The notes under the pieces were generated by a model that saw only the letters and a program-made list of their open reading frames with translations, did not search any database and was not told where the DNA came from. From NCBI GenBank assembly GCA_009746045.1, contig RPFO01000667.1, positions 4,815,367-4,879,366 on the forward strand: 64,000 nucleotides of DNA. The letters are read 5' to 3'. Shown here one piece after another: positions 1 to 10,669 of this stretch. The stretch comes from Mesostigma viride. Taxonomy: Eukaryota; Streptophyta; Mesostigmatophyceae; Mesostigmatales; Mesostigmataceae. A program made the position numbers and the translations under genes. Within the stretch, counting starts at the first letter, position 1. Each line of letters opens with the position of its first letter.

Positions 1-157
1 GTCGCCCTCCCCCTCCCCCTCCCCCTTCCCCCTCCCCTCCCCCTCCCTCCCCCCCCTCCCCTCCCCTCCCCCCTCCCCTCCCCTCCCTTCCCCTCCCCTC
101 CCTCCCCCTCCCCTCTCCCTCCTCTCCCTCGCCCTCTTATCCTTAACCCTATCATAA
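1..157. repeat. Polypyrimidine CCCTCC-type low-complexity tract
   Basis: An almost pure C/T tract made of irregular CCCTCC and CCCCTCC units, broken only by rare G or A. Such homopurine/homopyrimidine DNA can form triplex or i-motif structures. No coding potential is apparent. The tract continues off the left edge, so its length is unknown. Confidence 0.9.
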
Positions 158-302
158 TTGTTTTATTATTATTATCACTGTAATCATCATCATTACAGTT
201 ATAGCCCATGCCCCGTATTCTCGCTGCCTCTTGCGAACTTCAAGTGTCTTTTCTACCGCCCTCACCCTTCACGCTTGGCATGTTCGGTGAGCCAGGACCA
301 CT

Positions 303-760
303 GTGACTACCACCGCCGCCCCCCCACCCCCCCCCCCCCCCCCCCCCCCCCCCCACCCCCACCCCACCCCCCCCCCCCCCCCCCCACCCCCACCGCCGGT
401 TCCGCCACCACCACCGCCGCCACCACCCCCACCGCCCCCACCCCCACCCCCACCCCCACCCCCAGCCACCGCCACCCCCAGCCACCGCCACCGCCACCGC
501 CACCGCCACCGCAACCCACCACCATCACCTCCACCACCACCACCGCCACCACCACCACCGCCGCCACCACCACCGCCACCGCCACCGCCACGCCCCCCCC
601 CTCGCCCCCACTACCACCATCACCTCCACCACCACCACCGCCGCCACTTCCACCGCCACCGTTACCACCACCACTGCCGCCGCCGCCACCGCCGCTGCCA
701 CCGCCACCGCCATCATCATCATGACCACCGTCGTCATCATCATCACTGTCGTCATGATCA
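303..760. repeat. (CCA/CCG)n low-complexity tract grading into (CAT)n
   Basis: Dense CCN trinucleotides with runs of C, becoming CATCAT-like near 710-780. All six frames stay open here because of composition: polyproline, polyhistidine or threonine on the plus strand and polyglycine or tryptophan on the minus strand. I read it as a microsatellite rather than a proline-rich exon, although an exon cannot be fully excluded. Confidence 0.85.
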
Positions 761-1366
761 TCGATCATCATCATTATTACTATCGCCATCACCATTACTG
801 TCACCAGTACCGTCATCTCTTTTATTATTTTTCTCTTTTATTATCATGGTAATTGTTATTGTGATATCATTTCCCTTAATCGACATCATTATCCATCACA
901 GCACCGTGTCAAATAAGACAATCCATTTCCTGCTCGTGCCCATGCTCGATATAATGCCCATGCACATCTATGCTCTATACATTGCCATGCCATCATGTTA
1001 TCGCAAGCAGGCAGCAGCGGCAGCAGCAGCAGTGTACCATTAACGCAACAATTCAGCATGTATTTTTTTCTTACAGTTGATACCCGCTAGAATTGACCTG
1101 CAGATACGAGCCACACTTGGCACCAGCTCAGATTTCCGTTTGTCGCATGTCTTATTCCTGTTCTGAGCGGCACCTCCCCATCACTACCATCACCATTGCT
1201 ACGGTTTTCTCGTTTGCCGCGGCCCGATTGCTACGACACCGGAATGATTTGGGGCCCCCTGCATGCCTTCTTGGGGCCCCCTTCTTTCCCTTGCGGCCAC
1301 CACCACCGTTTATCCGTCCATGCCTCGCAACCTTATGCTGTGCACAATAGATAGCCATGGTCTGCA
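761..1366. other. Intergenic or intronic stretch, no gene seen
   Basis: T-rich sequence with scattered ATCAT motifs and a short AGCAGC run near 1008-1033. It could be intron sequence upstream of the Ig-like exon. No convincing coding sequence or RNA gene is visible. Confidence 0.5.
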
Positions 1367-2296
1367 ATGCATTGTTTTGTCTTCCAACAGCCACCATACC
1401 ATGATATCATCATGCCGTCGTCTTCCGGAATACTCAACCATCACTCGTGCATTTCATTCGGGTCCCTCTGCTCCCTGTGTCATGCGCCCCGTCACCGCGC
1501 GTATCACCCCGCGCAGCTGGACACGCCGTTCGGCTCGATCGGCACGGGTAGCAAATGGTCCTTTGTGGTCACGCCCACCGCCGACGGCACGCTCACCGTC
1601 GACATTCCCCCCGGTACCGTGCACGGGCTGACGACATTGAGGAACGTCTATCCGCAGCCGTTCCAGACCACCAAGGTGAATATCAGCATCCAGGTGGACA
1701 TCACGGGGCCCACCGTGGTCATCTCCTCCGCAGTCACCGCGACCAACATCTCGCCCATCGTGTTCACCGCCACGTTCAACGAGCCGGTCAGCAACGTCAC
1801 CTTGGTGGCGTTCGTGGCCACCAACGGGGCGATAGCATCGGGGGCGTTCACGAGCGCGACCGTATACGCGGTGACCGTGACTCCCGCAGCGCAGGGAGCC
1901 GTAACGCTGCAATGCCTCGCGGGAAAGGGCATCTCGGACTCCCTCGGGAACCCCCACATCTACAACTCCAACATCCGCACGGTTATCTACGACACGGTCC
2001 GGCCCACGGTCAGTCTGACCACCAGCTCCGCCTCTGTGACCAATGTCCTGCCCGTCCCCCTCACGGCCACCTTCAGCGAGCCCGTGTACGGTTTCAACGA
2101 GACAGGCGTGTCCCTGCAGGGAGGCTGGTCGGTCGTGAGCGGCTCCCTCAGTGGCAGCGGCGCCGTCTACACGTTTTCGACACGACCCACTGCTCTTCCA
2201 GGTGGGGCGGCGCTCGTAGAAAGTTCCTCTTCCCAAGAGACAGGGTTCCTGGGATATGATGCAGCAGGGAACATGGTTCGATTCGATCCACCATAG
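1367..2296 (+). CDS. Partial gene: bacterial-type Ig-like (Big) repeat exon
   Basis: The open frame encodes about two tandem Ig-like repeats of the bacterial Big type. It begins with the end of one repeat (SKWSFVVTPTADGTLTVDI), then a full repeat (GPTVVISS, IVFTATFNEPVSNV, VTPAAQGAVTLQCLAGKGI, SDSLGNPH), then a third starting RPTVSLTTSS with PLTATFSEPVYGF. The motif 'TATF-x-EPV' followed by a 'TP--G-VT' strand and 'D--GN' is typical of these beta-sandwich repeats in large surface or secreted proteins. A CAG acceptor near 1514-1516 and a CAG/GT donor near 2201 suggest an internal exon of about 1517-2201; the rest of the open frame is probably intronic. No signal peptide or start is visible, so only a fragment of a longer, likely extracellular, protein lies here. 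This is the only plausible host gene in the window. Confidence 0.7.
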   Translation: MHCFVFQQPPYHDIIMPSSSGILNHHSCISFGSLCSLCHAPRHRAYHPAQLDTPFGSIGTGSKWSFVVTPTADGTLTVDIPPGTVHGLTTLRNVYPQPFQTTKVNISIQVDITGPTVVISSAVTATNISPIVFTATFNEPVSNVTLVAFVATNGAIASGAFTSATVYAVTVTPAAQGAVTLQCLAGKGISDSLGNPHIYNSNIRTVIYDTVRPTVSLTTSSASVTNVLPVPLTATFSEPVYGFNETGVSLQGGWSVVSGSLSGSGAVYTFSTRPTALPGGAALVESSSSQETGFLGYDAAGNMVRFDPP

Positions 2297-3513
<1,217 letters not shown>

Positions 3514-3524
3514 GCATAATATAT

Positions 3525-3991
3525 TTTAATTGAGAATGATAAATTATACGGAGGTGAGATTGGCATGCAACATAAGGAAAAACACGAAAAGAAGAAGAAC
3601 CCTAAAGAAATTAGTAGTAATCTGACACGGACATCCAAGCTAGGATCACATAAGATGCACAAGGTACAACTAACTACATCACAAAACTACGACACGCAGC
3701 AACAGCGCTGCCGGCCCACCATGCAGGCCTGGGAGGGATCTAGACCGCATGGGTCGCGACAAAGTCGGCCCAGGTGCGGCGGAATAACACATCAGCCACG
3801 GTGCATGCGAGTGAGGGCGAGTGACAGGCGCTGCCGCCAACATGAGGACCACGTGCGGGCAGACCACGGGGCGTTCTGACCCTCGAGGTCAAGGCGGTCT
3901 TCACGGCGCTGGCAGCACTCGTGGAAAAACTCCGCCGTCTTGGGGCCCAGGGCCCCGAAGTCCTCAAGGACAAAGGGTATGACCCGGTGGG
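3525..3991 (-). mobile_element. 5'-truncated LINE-A copy (3' end only)
   Basis: The sequence matches the 3' end of the LINE copy at 8440-8900 on the same strand, including the coding end and the 3' UTR. It is flanked by an 11-bp direct repeat, GCATAATATAT, at 3514-3524 and 3992-4002, the signature of target-primed reverse transcription. Only about 467 bp were copied. It encodes the C-terminal part of a LINE polyprotein, including a stretch where the longer copy reads VIPFVLEEFWAMGPKTAEFF, typical of the tail of algal LINE proteins after the reverse transcriptase. Confidence 0.8.
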
Positions 3992-4365
3992 GCATAATAT
4001 ATAATTTAGCATATCAAATCGGACCTCATTTGAACATTTTGAGTTAGGCCGCGTTTTAGTTTAATCATCGAGGCAAGCAACAAATGGTAAACTAAATGCT
4101 GCCGAGCGCCGGGACGCAAAAAAACGCGAAAGTTCAAGTAGCCCCAACACGCATTCAAACTAGGACCCCCGGAATGATCAATCCACGGCTATATGGGTCT
4201 CCTAGTTATAGCCACGAGCCACGAGCCACAAGGTAGCCATGGCTGACGGCGGAGCTCATAACTTTCACATTTGAGCACCGAATTTAGCCGTGAATATCAC
4301 AATCGACGCGTCTTTCTACGACGCACATGCTGATATAATTTTCCGAAGCTACTACGCAATATTCG

Positions 4366-5785
4366 ATGAGCAAAAGCCCCTCAACGCAACGCAGCCTAGC
4401 GGCTGCGGTCGGCAATGAAAATACGTCTGCAGCTCCGGCTGCAGCTTCGCCCACCGGCCCAGAAGGCAGCGGCGCCACTAGCCAAGCTGTGCATGGTCGT
4501 CCAGCCCCCTGCTGTGCCCGCCTCACGAGCAGCGTCGCCTGAACCCAAGCGCAGTCGCCCTGCCAAGCCGAGCTGGGTAGAGCTCGACTTTGTCGCCGAA
4601 GCCAGCCAGCCCGGCTTCTTTGACGCGTTTACCGAGGAACGCATCCGGCCTGGCCTGCGTGTTTTTTGGATCGCACGCCTCGCTTCTTGAACTGTGCAAG
4701 CAGCTCTTCATCCAAGGTCGCCTCTTTGATCCTCGCCAGAGGCGTGCCTCCACTTTCGACCCCTTCCCCAGCTAGCCTCCGCCGCCCCCACCTCCGGCAA
4801 TTCGCTCTCTTTTCCCTCCTTGGACGCTCCATTGGGGAGCTTTGGCCCCCCAAGCCCCTCACCACCACCTTAACCGAATCCTCCATCCGCTCATTCCTTA
4901 AGGAGGCCCTCGAGCAGCACGTGGCCCCCATCGCTGCAGATGTGGCGGCAATGGGCAGCACGCTGACTGCCGAGCTCCGGGCCCTCCTCGCCTCCTCCAC
5001 CGCCACCATCCCCTCCTCCGCCGCCATCACCGCCCAGCTGAGTCCGCGACATCGACCAGCGTCTCAAGGACCATGCAATCGCTATCGAGGTCCTGCAGAA
5101 CACCGCAGGCCTCACCGCCCAGGCGGTGAAGGACTTTTGCCGCCGGACATTGCTGCCAAGCCAGCCCCTGCATGCTGGCCTGGCCGGCGATGCTCCTCCC
5201 ATCACGACCTGGGCGGACATGCAGCACACCACCTCCACCACCTCCGCCGTCGCAGCCCAGCTCCAGCGGCAGACGCTTGACCTCCGCGAGGAGGCCGAGC
5301 TCGCCAAGCGCAGCCTTAACGTCATCGTCAAGAACTTCGCCATGGAGGAAGGTGAGAATTCCGAGAAGCTTGCGCGTGCGTTTGAGAGAGAAATCCTTGG
5401 TCGCATGGGCCTTACTGGTGAGATCGACCTGGTCGCCCACCGCCTTCCCCGCGCGCGGGGTAAGGCAGGGGCGCCCCCGCTCCTTCTCATCTTTGAGAGC
5501 CCAGCGGACAAGATTTCGTTTCTCAGACGCCGCAAGCGGCTCGAGAAGACTCTCTTCACCCTTGAGGACGACTTGACCCTGGCGCAGCAACAACGGCGAC
5601 GGGAGCTATGGCCGACCTACCTCCAGCTCCGGCAGACCAAGGCGGGGCAGCCGGTGTACTGGAAGGGGGCGGCCATCTACGTCGGCCACAAGCCCTGGCA
5701 CGCGACCCCCTCGACCACCGCGGCCCCAGCGACGCCAGAAGCCCCAGCCTACTGTAGGGAATACAGCAGCAGTAGTGTAGAATAG
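4366..5785 (+). pseudogene. LINE ORF1-like protein (L1 ORF1p / transposase_22 type), decayed
   Basis: The ATG at 4366 opens a reading that matches the start of copy 2 (MSK, then STQRSL and NENTSAAPAAASP), but the frame shifts several times before the well-preserved C-terminal half at about 5126-5785. That half reads RSLNVIVKNFAMEEGENSEK, then EIDLVAHRLPRARGK, FLRRRKRLEKTLFTLEDDLT, AQQQRRRELWPTYL and YWKGAAIYVGHKPW. This resembles the RRM plus C-terminal nucleic-acid-binding domain of L1 ORF1 proteins ('nvrIxGv...eiD..RAHR...l.fl..kdk..iL...r'). The family role is RNA binding and chaperone activity in retrotransposition. This copy is not functional as a single protein. The assignment rests on motif pattern, not a search. 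Confidence 0.7.
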
Positions 5786-5827
5786 TTAGACAGTGGCCTT
5801 GTACATGCCTGCCTACTACAGGCACTA

Positions 5828-7607
5828 TTGTCTCAGTGTCCAGAGGCCTCAATTGAGGCCTTTTGGCTCAATTGAGGCCTTTTTCACCAAGATCTCACAA
5901 AGTACGGTATTTTGGCGGGAAGGACCGGTCCTATGGGTCGTCCGGCCCCAGTGGCGCGAATCTGGTACATGTGCTGAGCGTCCTGACCCGTTGGGGTCGA
6001 CAGGGGTCGACGGTTACTGAAAAATACGTGAGGTGGAAAAGTACCTATTTTGGCCACTTTCGTGCAACGGGACGAGGAATTTTCACGAATGCACGACCAT
6101 GGCGGCCTCGAGTAAAATGGACCGTATGGCCACGTTCGTGCATCATTTCGAGCAGTATGGAGCGCGTTGGGCAGATAAATTATCCTTGAAGCTAGCCCGA
6201 CCGCTAAATGTGTCAAAAGTCGATTTATAAATTCGTGGGGTCGTTATTTGTGTGCTGAATGCCAGGTTAGTGAAGTTCAGATGGGGCGTAGATGGCGTTG
6301 ATAGTGCGCCTGCCAGCAGGACGATGCTTCGAAATGTTGGGAAGGAGACTAGCGGATCGGCGGGGGGGATGTTGGGGCAGCCGTGACTAAAGGGGCGCTG
6401 GTTATATGCGAGCCTTTTGTCGTGAATCCATAGGTAGAGGAAGGGGTGTTTTTAGCTAGGAAAAACTGGGTTGCGGACAATAAACGCGCGCGCGCCCCCA
6501 GATATGGGAGCGCAATTATGCGAACAGCGCTGGTGAGGCCGCTGCAGCCGCTTTCATACGTCAATGGACGACGCATGGAGCGTCTGTCCGGCCAGATTAG
6601 CGGGCTGCATCGCTTCCGGACAACTTGAAAACGCCGAGCTTGAACAGCTTTTCTGATGCAGCCACGTTCAGCGCCAACGCATATGCGTGCTTAGTGATCC
6701 CGGGTGTGAGGGGTATGAAAGGTAAGTGCGTCGTGGTGGTAGAAAGGGAATGGCATCGATTTGCTTGTGATATCGCCAGTTTTTAGCTGCCTATCGGCGC
6801 CTAGTGCCGAGGTGACGTAAGGCAGGCTATATTACTTCGTGCAGTGCTCTGCGGCTGGCCCCCACCGTGTAGACGTGTTTGCTTTCCATAAGAAGCATGG
6901 CAGTTCCTGCCATGCTGGCCATGTCTCAGGCAACCCTTGCAAAGCTTAAAATCAAGCTAGAGGTCTAGAAGACAGTGCAAATGGTGTCCAGTTATGCTTG
7001 TATATCTTGCCATGTGCTGTTCATCTGCTGCCACGGCAGCAAACCCCTGTCAGAATATACCGTAACAACGTAGATATTGGGGCTATGTGAGTGAAGCTTA
7101 GCGCTTGGAAGGTCACACCTATCATTATAATGCATGATCCTTGTGCGTGTTTGTAATAGAGGCTTTGGATTCCTCATGGTTACGTGCAATACCCATGGCA
7201 GGCTGTTGCTGCCTGCAGTGCTGCGCGACAGCCCCGGCCGTGCAATTGTGTATGAGGCGTCCCTCGGGGAGCATGCCATGTCATGCCATGCTTACCGTGT
7301 TGTGGGGAAACCTCGTAAGGTCCAAAAGACACCTAAGAGGCAGAGGGAACTGAGTACTAGCGCCTTTTTTCTGCTTGCATCTATGGTCATGCTGTGTTTA
7401 TGGTGCCACCGCAGCGACACCCTGTTTTGTTAAATCATAATTAAATAGGTATTGGGGCTATATGACTGATGTTAAGTGCTGGCAACCCCAAAACAATCAT
7501 AATAATGCATGGCCTATGCTCATATTTGGAAAAAAGTTGTTTGGCTGCATGCAACACCCATTATAAAAAAGGCCTCAATTGAGGCCTTTTCCTGGACATT
7601 GGGACAC
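5828..7607. mobile_element. TA-flanked non-autonomous DNA transposon (Tc1/mariner-like boundaries)
   Basis: It interrupts the 3' UTR of ORF1-only LINE copy 1; the flanking UTR halves match the uninterrupted copy 2. The ends are imperfect inverted repeats (left TTGTCTCAGTGTCCAG; right, reverse complement, GTGTCCCAATGTCCAG) flanked by TA at 5826-5827 and 7608-7609. Just inside each end lies the 16-bp palindrome GGCCTCAATTGAGGCC, with a partial extra copy at about 5866-5879. An internal duplication pairs about 7076-7200 with about 7450-7570. No transposase frame is recognisable in its 1780 bp. Confidence 0.65.
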
Positions 7608-8016
7608 TATATCAGCTGAGGCCTAGCATTTTTAGTCATGTATGTACATGTGTGCCTATGATGAGCCACCCTCCAGATGATACCTAGCTATATTTAATTA
7701 TGCAGTGCCCATGCAGGGAGTCACTCTCTGCTGAGATGCCACGCCCTTAGTAGCTCTTGTATAGCCTGATGATGATCTTCCCCCACATGACATGCTCCCC
7801 CTTGCTGGGCATAGCGTGATAGATCATGAGGGTGCAGGTGCCCTGGTGCACCTAGAGCAAAGGTAGCTTACATTCCCACCCTTGCATGAAAGTAGCTCAG
7901 AATGTATTAAAAGCCATATGCCCCTTCTCAGGGATATGTGCTACATTTACTCCCAACGGAGTTATGTTCCTAATTAATTAATTAATTAATTAATTAATTA
8001 ATTCATGGGTCTCCTA

Positions 8017-8439
8017 TCTACGACAGAAAACTATGGGCCTATCTATGATAATAGGTAAATCCCATGTTCCCCTTCCACTCAGGACGTATACTCACGTGAC
8101 GCAGTCACGTGTCCATTAATTTATTAATTAATTAATTATAGAAAACTAGCCATCCAGTGTCCACAATGACTGCCGGATTTCAAGAAAATGATTGTAAGGG
8201 CAGAAGTCCATGTCAGCAGTTGTTTGATTGTTTCCATTATGTAGCCGACGCACTGGCACCGGTTTTTTGAGGTGAGGACATATATGGTATGAGATGTATG
8301 TACCCATTCACCGAGTCAGCTTCTTTTCCATCTCATACGTATAGTAGCGGCGTCTTGGACGGGTGACACGTCCTGTGATAGCACGTCCTCGACAGATGGG
8401 TGCAAATGTTGGTAATTGCGGGGCAGCAGTACAGTCAAC
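8017..8439. other. Non-coding stretch, no gene seen
   Basis: A-T rich spacer with an (ATTA)n run at about 8115-8140 that may be the tail of another LINE remnant. Nothing else is recognised. Confidence 0.45.
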
Positions 8440-9469
8440 CGGTATTCATTGAGAAAGATAGATTACGGAGGTGCCGGTGGGCATGCAACATCAGGAAAAA
8501 ACCGATAAGGAGAATAACCCTGAAGAAAGTAATAGGAAGTCATCTGACATGGACATCCAAGGATCATGTCAGCTGCACAAGGTACAATTAACTACATCAC
8601 AAAACTACGACACGCAGCAACAGCGCTGCCGGCCCACCATGCAGGCCTGGGAGGGATCTAGACCGCATGGGTCGCGACAAAGTCGGCCCGGGTGCGGTGG
8701 AATAACACATCAGCCACGGTGCATGCGAGTGAGGGCGAGTGACAGGCGCTGCCGCCAACACGAGGACCACGTGCGGGCAGACCACGGGGCGGTCTGACCC
8801 TCGAGGTCGAGGCGGTCTTCGCGGCCGCTGGCAGCACTCGTGGAAAAACTCCGCCGTCTTGGGGCCCATGGCCCAGAACTCCTCAAGGACAAAGGGGATG
8901 ACCCGGTGGGGCCCCACATTGCCGTAGGAGGCAAACTTGTCGCACTCAGCCACAGCGGCAGCAGCGCCGGCATGGACACAGCCGCCCGGAGGATGTGGCG
9001 ACCGGAGAGCGGCCGAGCCACGGAGACATCGATGAGCAGGTGGCAACCCGGCTGCTCGTCGTAGTCAAGCACGGTAATGTCCGGGTGGTGGTTGGGTGAG
9101 TAGAGGGCGGCCCCGTCCGCGTCCTCGCACTTGCATGATGGTGGAGTGGGGAAAGACCGACCGAACCATGGCACACACCGCCCGGAGCTATAGGAGAGCA
9201 GTATGGAGATAGAGGAACCAGTTCTGGTTCTGCTGGCCACCCATGCACGCGATGTAGTGCGTCCCAGTAGTAACGAGAGCAAACCCGCAGCTGCCGCAGG
9301 ACGCACCTGCCGTGATGAGAGCTTGCGGGGCAAACAGCTGGTGGCGGAGAGCGATGGCGTCAAGGGCAGGCACCAGCGTGAACAGAGGGCTCATGGGGAG
9401 GGCGCGCAGGAATGCGGCCCCCACGCTCCCCTCAAGGGTTCCAAACGGAGTGAAGCCAAGCCTTCCCCT
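8440..9469 (-). pseudogene. LINE-A 3' part: end of RT and nuclease-like C-terminus
   Basis: Read on the minus strand, this gives the end of a LINE polyprotein: GAAFLRALPMSPLFTLVP and ALRHQLFAPQAL, then a Cys pair in CGSCGFALVTTGTHYIACM, then DITVLDYDEQPGCHLLIDVS, then YGNVGPHRVIPFVLEEFW, followed by the 3' UTR. The order 'CxxC..H..C / RPDxxV...(V/I)DV / K..Y....V.PF' is usual at the C-terminus of LINEs with a restriction-like endonuclease (PD-(D/E)XK type). The frame is broken in several places. Upstream coding continues, past nested insertions, at 29585-29842, 39163-39217 and 49066-50977. Confidence 0.65.
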
Positions 9470-9471
9470 AG

Positions 9472-9549
9472 AGTTATATACACCGATTCCTTACGGAATC
9501 GACACTAAGCGCTTAGTATCGATTCCGTAAGGAATCGTTGTATATAACT
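9472..9549. repeat. Left 78-bp palindromic terminal repeat
   Basis: The outer arm AGTTATATACA pairs with TGTATATAACT. Inside are two hairpins, CGATTCC-TTAC-GGAATCG and CGATTCC-GTAA-GGAATCG, around the central palindrome ACTAAGCGCTTAGT. Folded, it makes a stem with three lobes. Confidence 0.95.
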
Positions 9550-9577
9550 AAGACTGTTGCGACACGCCGGCATCCCG

Positions 9578-9588
9578 GGTTCGAATCC
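9578..9588 (+). promoter_or_regulatory. Pol III B-box-like motif (T-arm sequence)
   Basis: GGTTCGAATCC matches the tRNA B-box consensus GGTTCGANTCC, and the neighbouring bases form a 4-bp T-stem (CGGG/CCCG) around the 7-nt loop TTCGAAT. No matching A-box, anticodon arm or acceptor stem is found upstream, where the palindromic repeat lies. It is therefore not an intact tRNA gene; it may be an internal promoter, a tRNA fragment or chance. Confidence 0.5.
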
Positions 9589-9904
9589 CGCTAGGATCGT
9601 TCCGGGGGTGGATTTTTCGCCTAGAAATGCGAATAACGTTGCGGACGCTAATCGTTCGGCCTAATGTGCTATGTTAATCGAAAAAGGCAAGTGCGCTCCG
9701 CTGACTAGGCGGAGTACTAGCGCTAGCTATTCGACTGATATGATGTGCTCAACCGGCTAATCATCTGTGTTGTTCGACGTCGCTCCGAAAATCGGCTAAG
9801 TCCCCGAAATCGGCTAACTTCCACGCGATGTCTCGCTATAATCGACTAGGCCTAGTTCGGTGGCTCGCTGGGCGCCGAGTATGATAGGCCGCTGGCCTCT
9901 GACC

Positions 9905-10020
9905 CCCCGTCGAATAGGAAATTTTGACAATCGAATAAGGAAAATTCGATAATCAAATAGGAAAGTTCGATGGTCGAATAGGCAACTTCGATAATCGAAT
10001 AGCCAATTCGATGACCCGAC
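9905..10020. repeat. Internal minisatellite, about 22-bp units
   Basis: About five diverged units resembling TTCGATAATCGAATAGGAAA stand in tandem inside the palindrome-ended mini-element. Each contains the palindromic core TCGA or a near form of it. Confidence 0.8.
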
Positions 10021-10060
10021 TAGTATCGGCCTTAGCCTTGCCGGCGCAAGCAAAAGTTTT

Positions 10061-10138
10061 AGTTATATACACCGATTCCTTACGGAATCGACACTAAGCG
10101 CTTAGTATCGATTCCGTAAGGAATCGTTGTATATAACT
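10061..10138. repeat. Right 78-bp palindromic terminal repeat
   Basis: Identical by eye to the repeat at 9472-9549, including the asymmetries that break perfect palindromy (C/A opposite positions near each shoulder). It is followed by the CCTAG duplication. Confidence 0.95.
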
Positions 10139-10332
10139 CCTAGATATCCATAGAGATGAAAATGGCTGACGGCGGTATGGCTGACGGCGGAGCTCAGATC
10201 TTTTGCGTCTGAGCCCCAAATTCGGTCAGACCACTTGCATTCGATGCGCTTTATTCAGACGTACACGCCAGTATAATCGGTTACGGCTGAAACGCAGTAT
10301 TGCCAAAGTTATCACGTACGTGACAAGCAGCT

Positions 10333-10669
10333 ATGACGACCCCAAAAGCAAAACGGGGTTTGGAAAAGGAGCTTACCGGCTCCCAGCCCAACCCACTCGC
10401 CATCGTCCTCGCCCAGCCGCCTGGGCTCGCAAATCCACCGCCAGCAAACCCATCGCCAAGCGCCTCGCCCGATCACAAGAAACCCTGCCACGAGCACAAA
10501 TGGCGAAAGTACCTACCAGATTACGACCGCTTTTCTTTCAGCGACTGGATGCAATTGACCAACGCCGAATGCGTCGAAATAGTGCGTTTCTTAGCCCAGG
10601 AACGCAAACTCCGTGGGCCCACAGGGCCCATCCCCGACCAGAACCTGGAGAGGTTCTTTGCCAGGGGAG
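10333..10669 (+). pseudogene. ORF1-like protein of LINE copy 3, N-terminal part
   Basis: The ATG at 10333 lies at the same distance from the shared 5' UTR as in the other copies. The protein starts MTTPKAKRGLEKE, is rich in Pro, Ala and Ser, and then has KYLPDYDRFSFSDWMQL and a conserved-looking helical stretch ending NLERFFARGE, where copia element 1 is inserted. It corresponds to the N-terminal and middle part of the ORF1-like protein (compare FSTFDGARPGFFDM in copy 2). It is a more diverged subfamily than copies 1 and 2. Confidence 0.55.

Larger units (their letters stand above)
4205..8004 (+). mobile_element. ORF1-only LINE, copy 1, full length, interrupted by a DNA element
   Basis: The element is bounded by a 12-bp target-site duplication, ATGGGTCTCCTA, at 4193-4204 and 8005-8016. 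It starts with a 5' UTR shared with copies at about 10150 and 55219 (AGGTAGCCATGGCTGACGG), encodes one ORF1-like protein, and ends in a 3' UTR with the tail (AATT)n at 7971-8003. Without the DNA element at 5828-7607 it is about 2.0 kb, the same as copy 2 (1977 bp). No reverse transcriptase is encoded, so it must be moved by a partner LINE, much like mammalian HAL1 (half-L1). Confidence 0.8.
9472..10138. mobile_element. 667-bp mini-element with palindromic terminal repeats (TRIM-like)
   Basis: Two 78-bp repeats, identical by eye, bound a 511-bp interior, and the whole is flanked by a 5-bp duplication CCTAG at 9467-9471 and 10139-10143. Each repeat is itself a near-perfect palindrome, so the ends are direct and inverted repeats at once. 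The outermost bases are AGTT...AACT, as in the LTRs of the two copia elements in this window. The interior holds a Pol III B-box-like sequence and a minisatellite, and no ORF. I infer a non-autonomous LTR-type miniature element; a fold-back DNA element with 5-bp TSD is the alternative. It sits at the extreme 5' end of ORF1-only LINE copy 3. The identical repeats suggest a young insertion. Confidence 0.7.

Noticed and set aside
158-1043. Long open frames rich in Pro, His, Thr (plus) and Gly, Trp (minus)
   Set aside because: All frames are open because of CCN trinucleotide composition; no domain, start context or splice sites support a gene.
7971-8003. CRISPR or satellite array from AATTAATT repeats
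   Set aside because: Simple LINE tail directly following the conserved 3' UTR and bounded by the TSD.
8402-8419. TTGGTAATTGCGGGGC shared between about 8410 and 57730 as a repeat end
   Set aside because: Only 16 bp match with no extension on either side; may be chance or the edge of an unknown repeat, not enough to call.
9550-9610. tRNA gene
   Set aside because: Only the T-arm/B-box is present; no acceptor, D-arm or anticodon arm can be folded upstream because the palindromic repeat lies there.
9472-10138. Retrozyme (hammerhead-ribozyme retrotransposon)
   Set aside because: The short size and terminal repeats fit, but no CUGAUGA...GAAA hammerhead core is seen in the repeats or interior.
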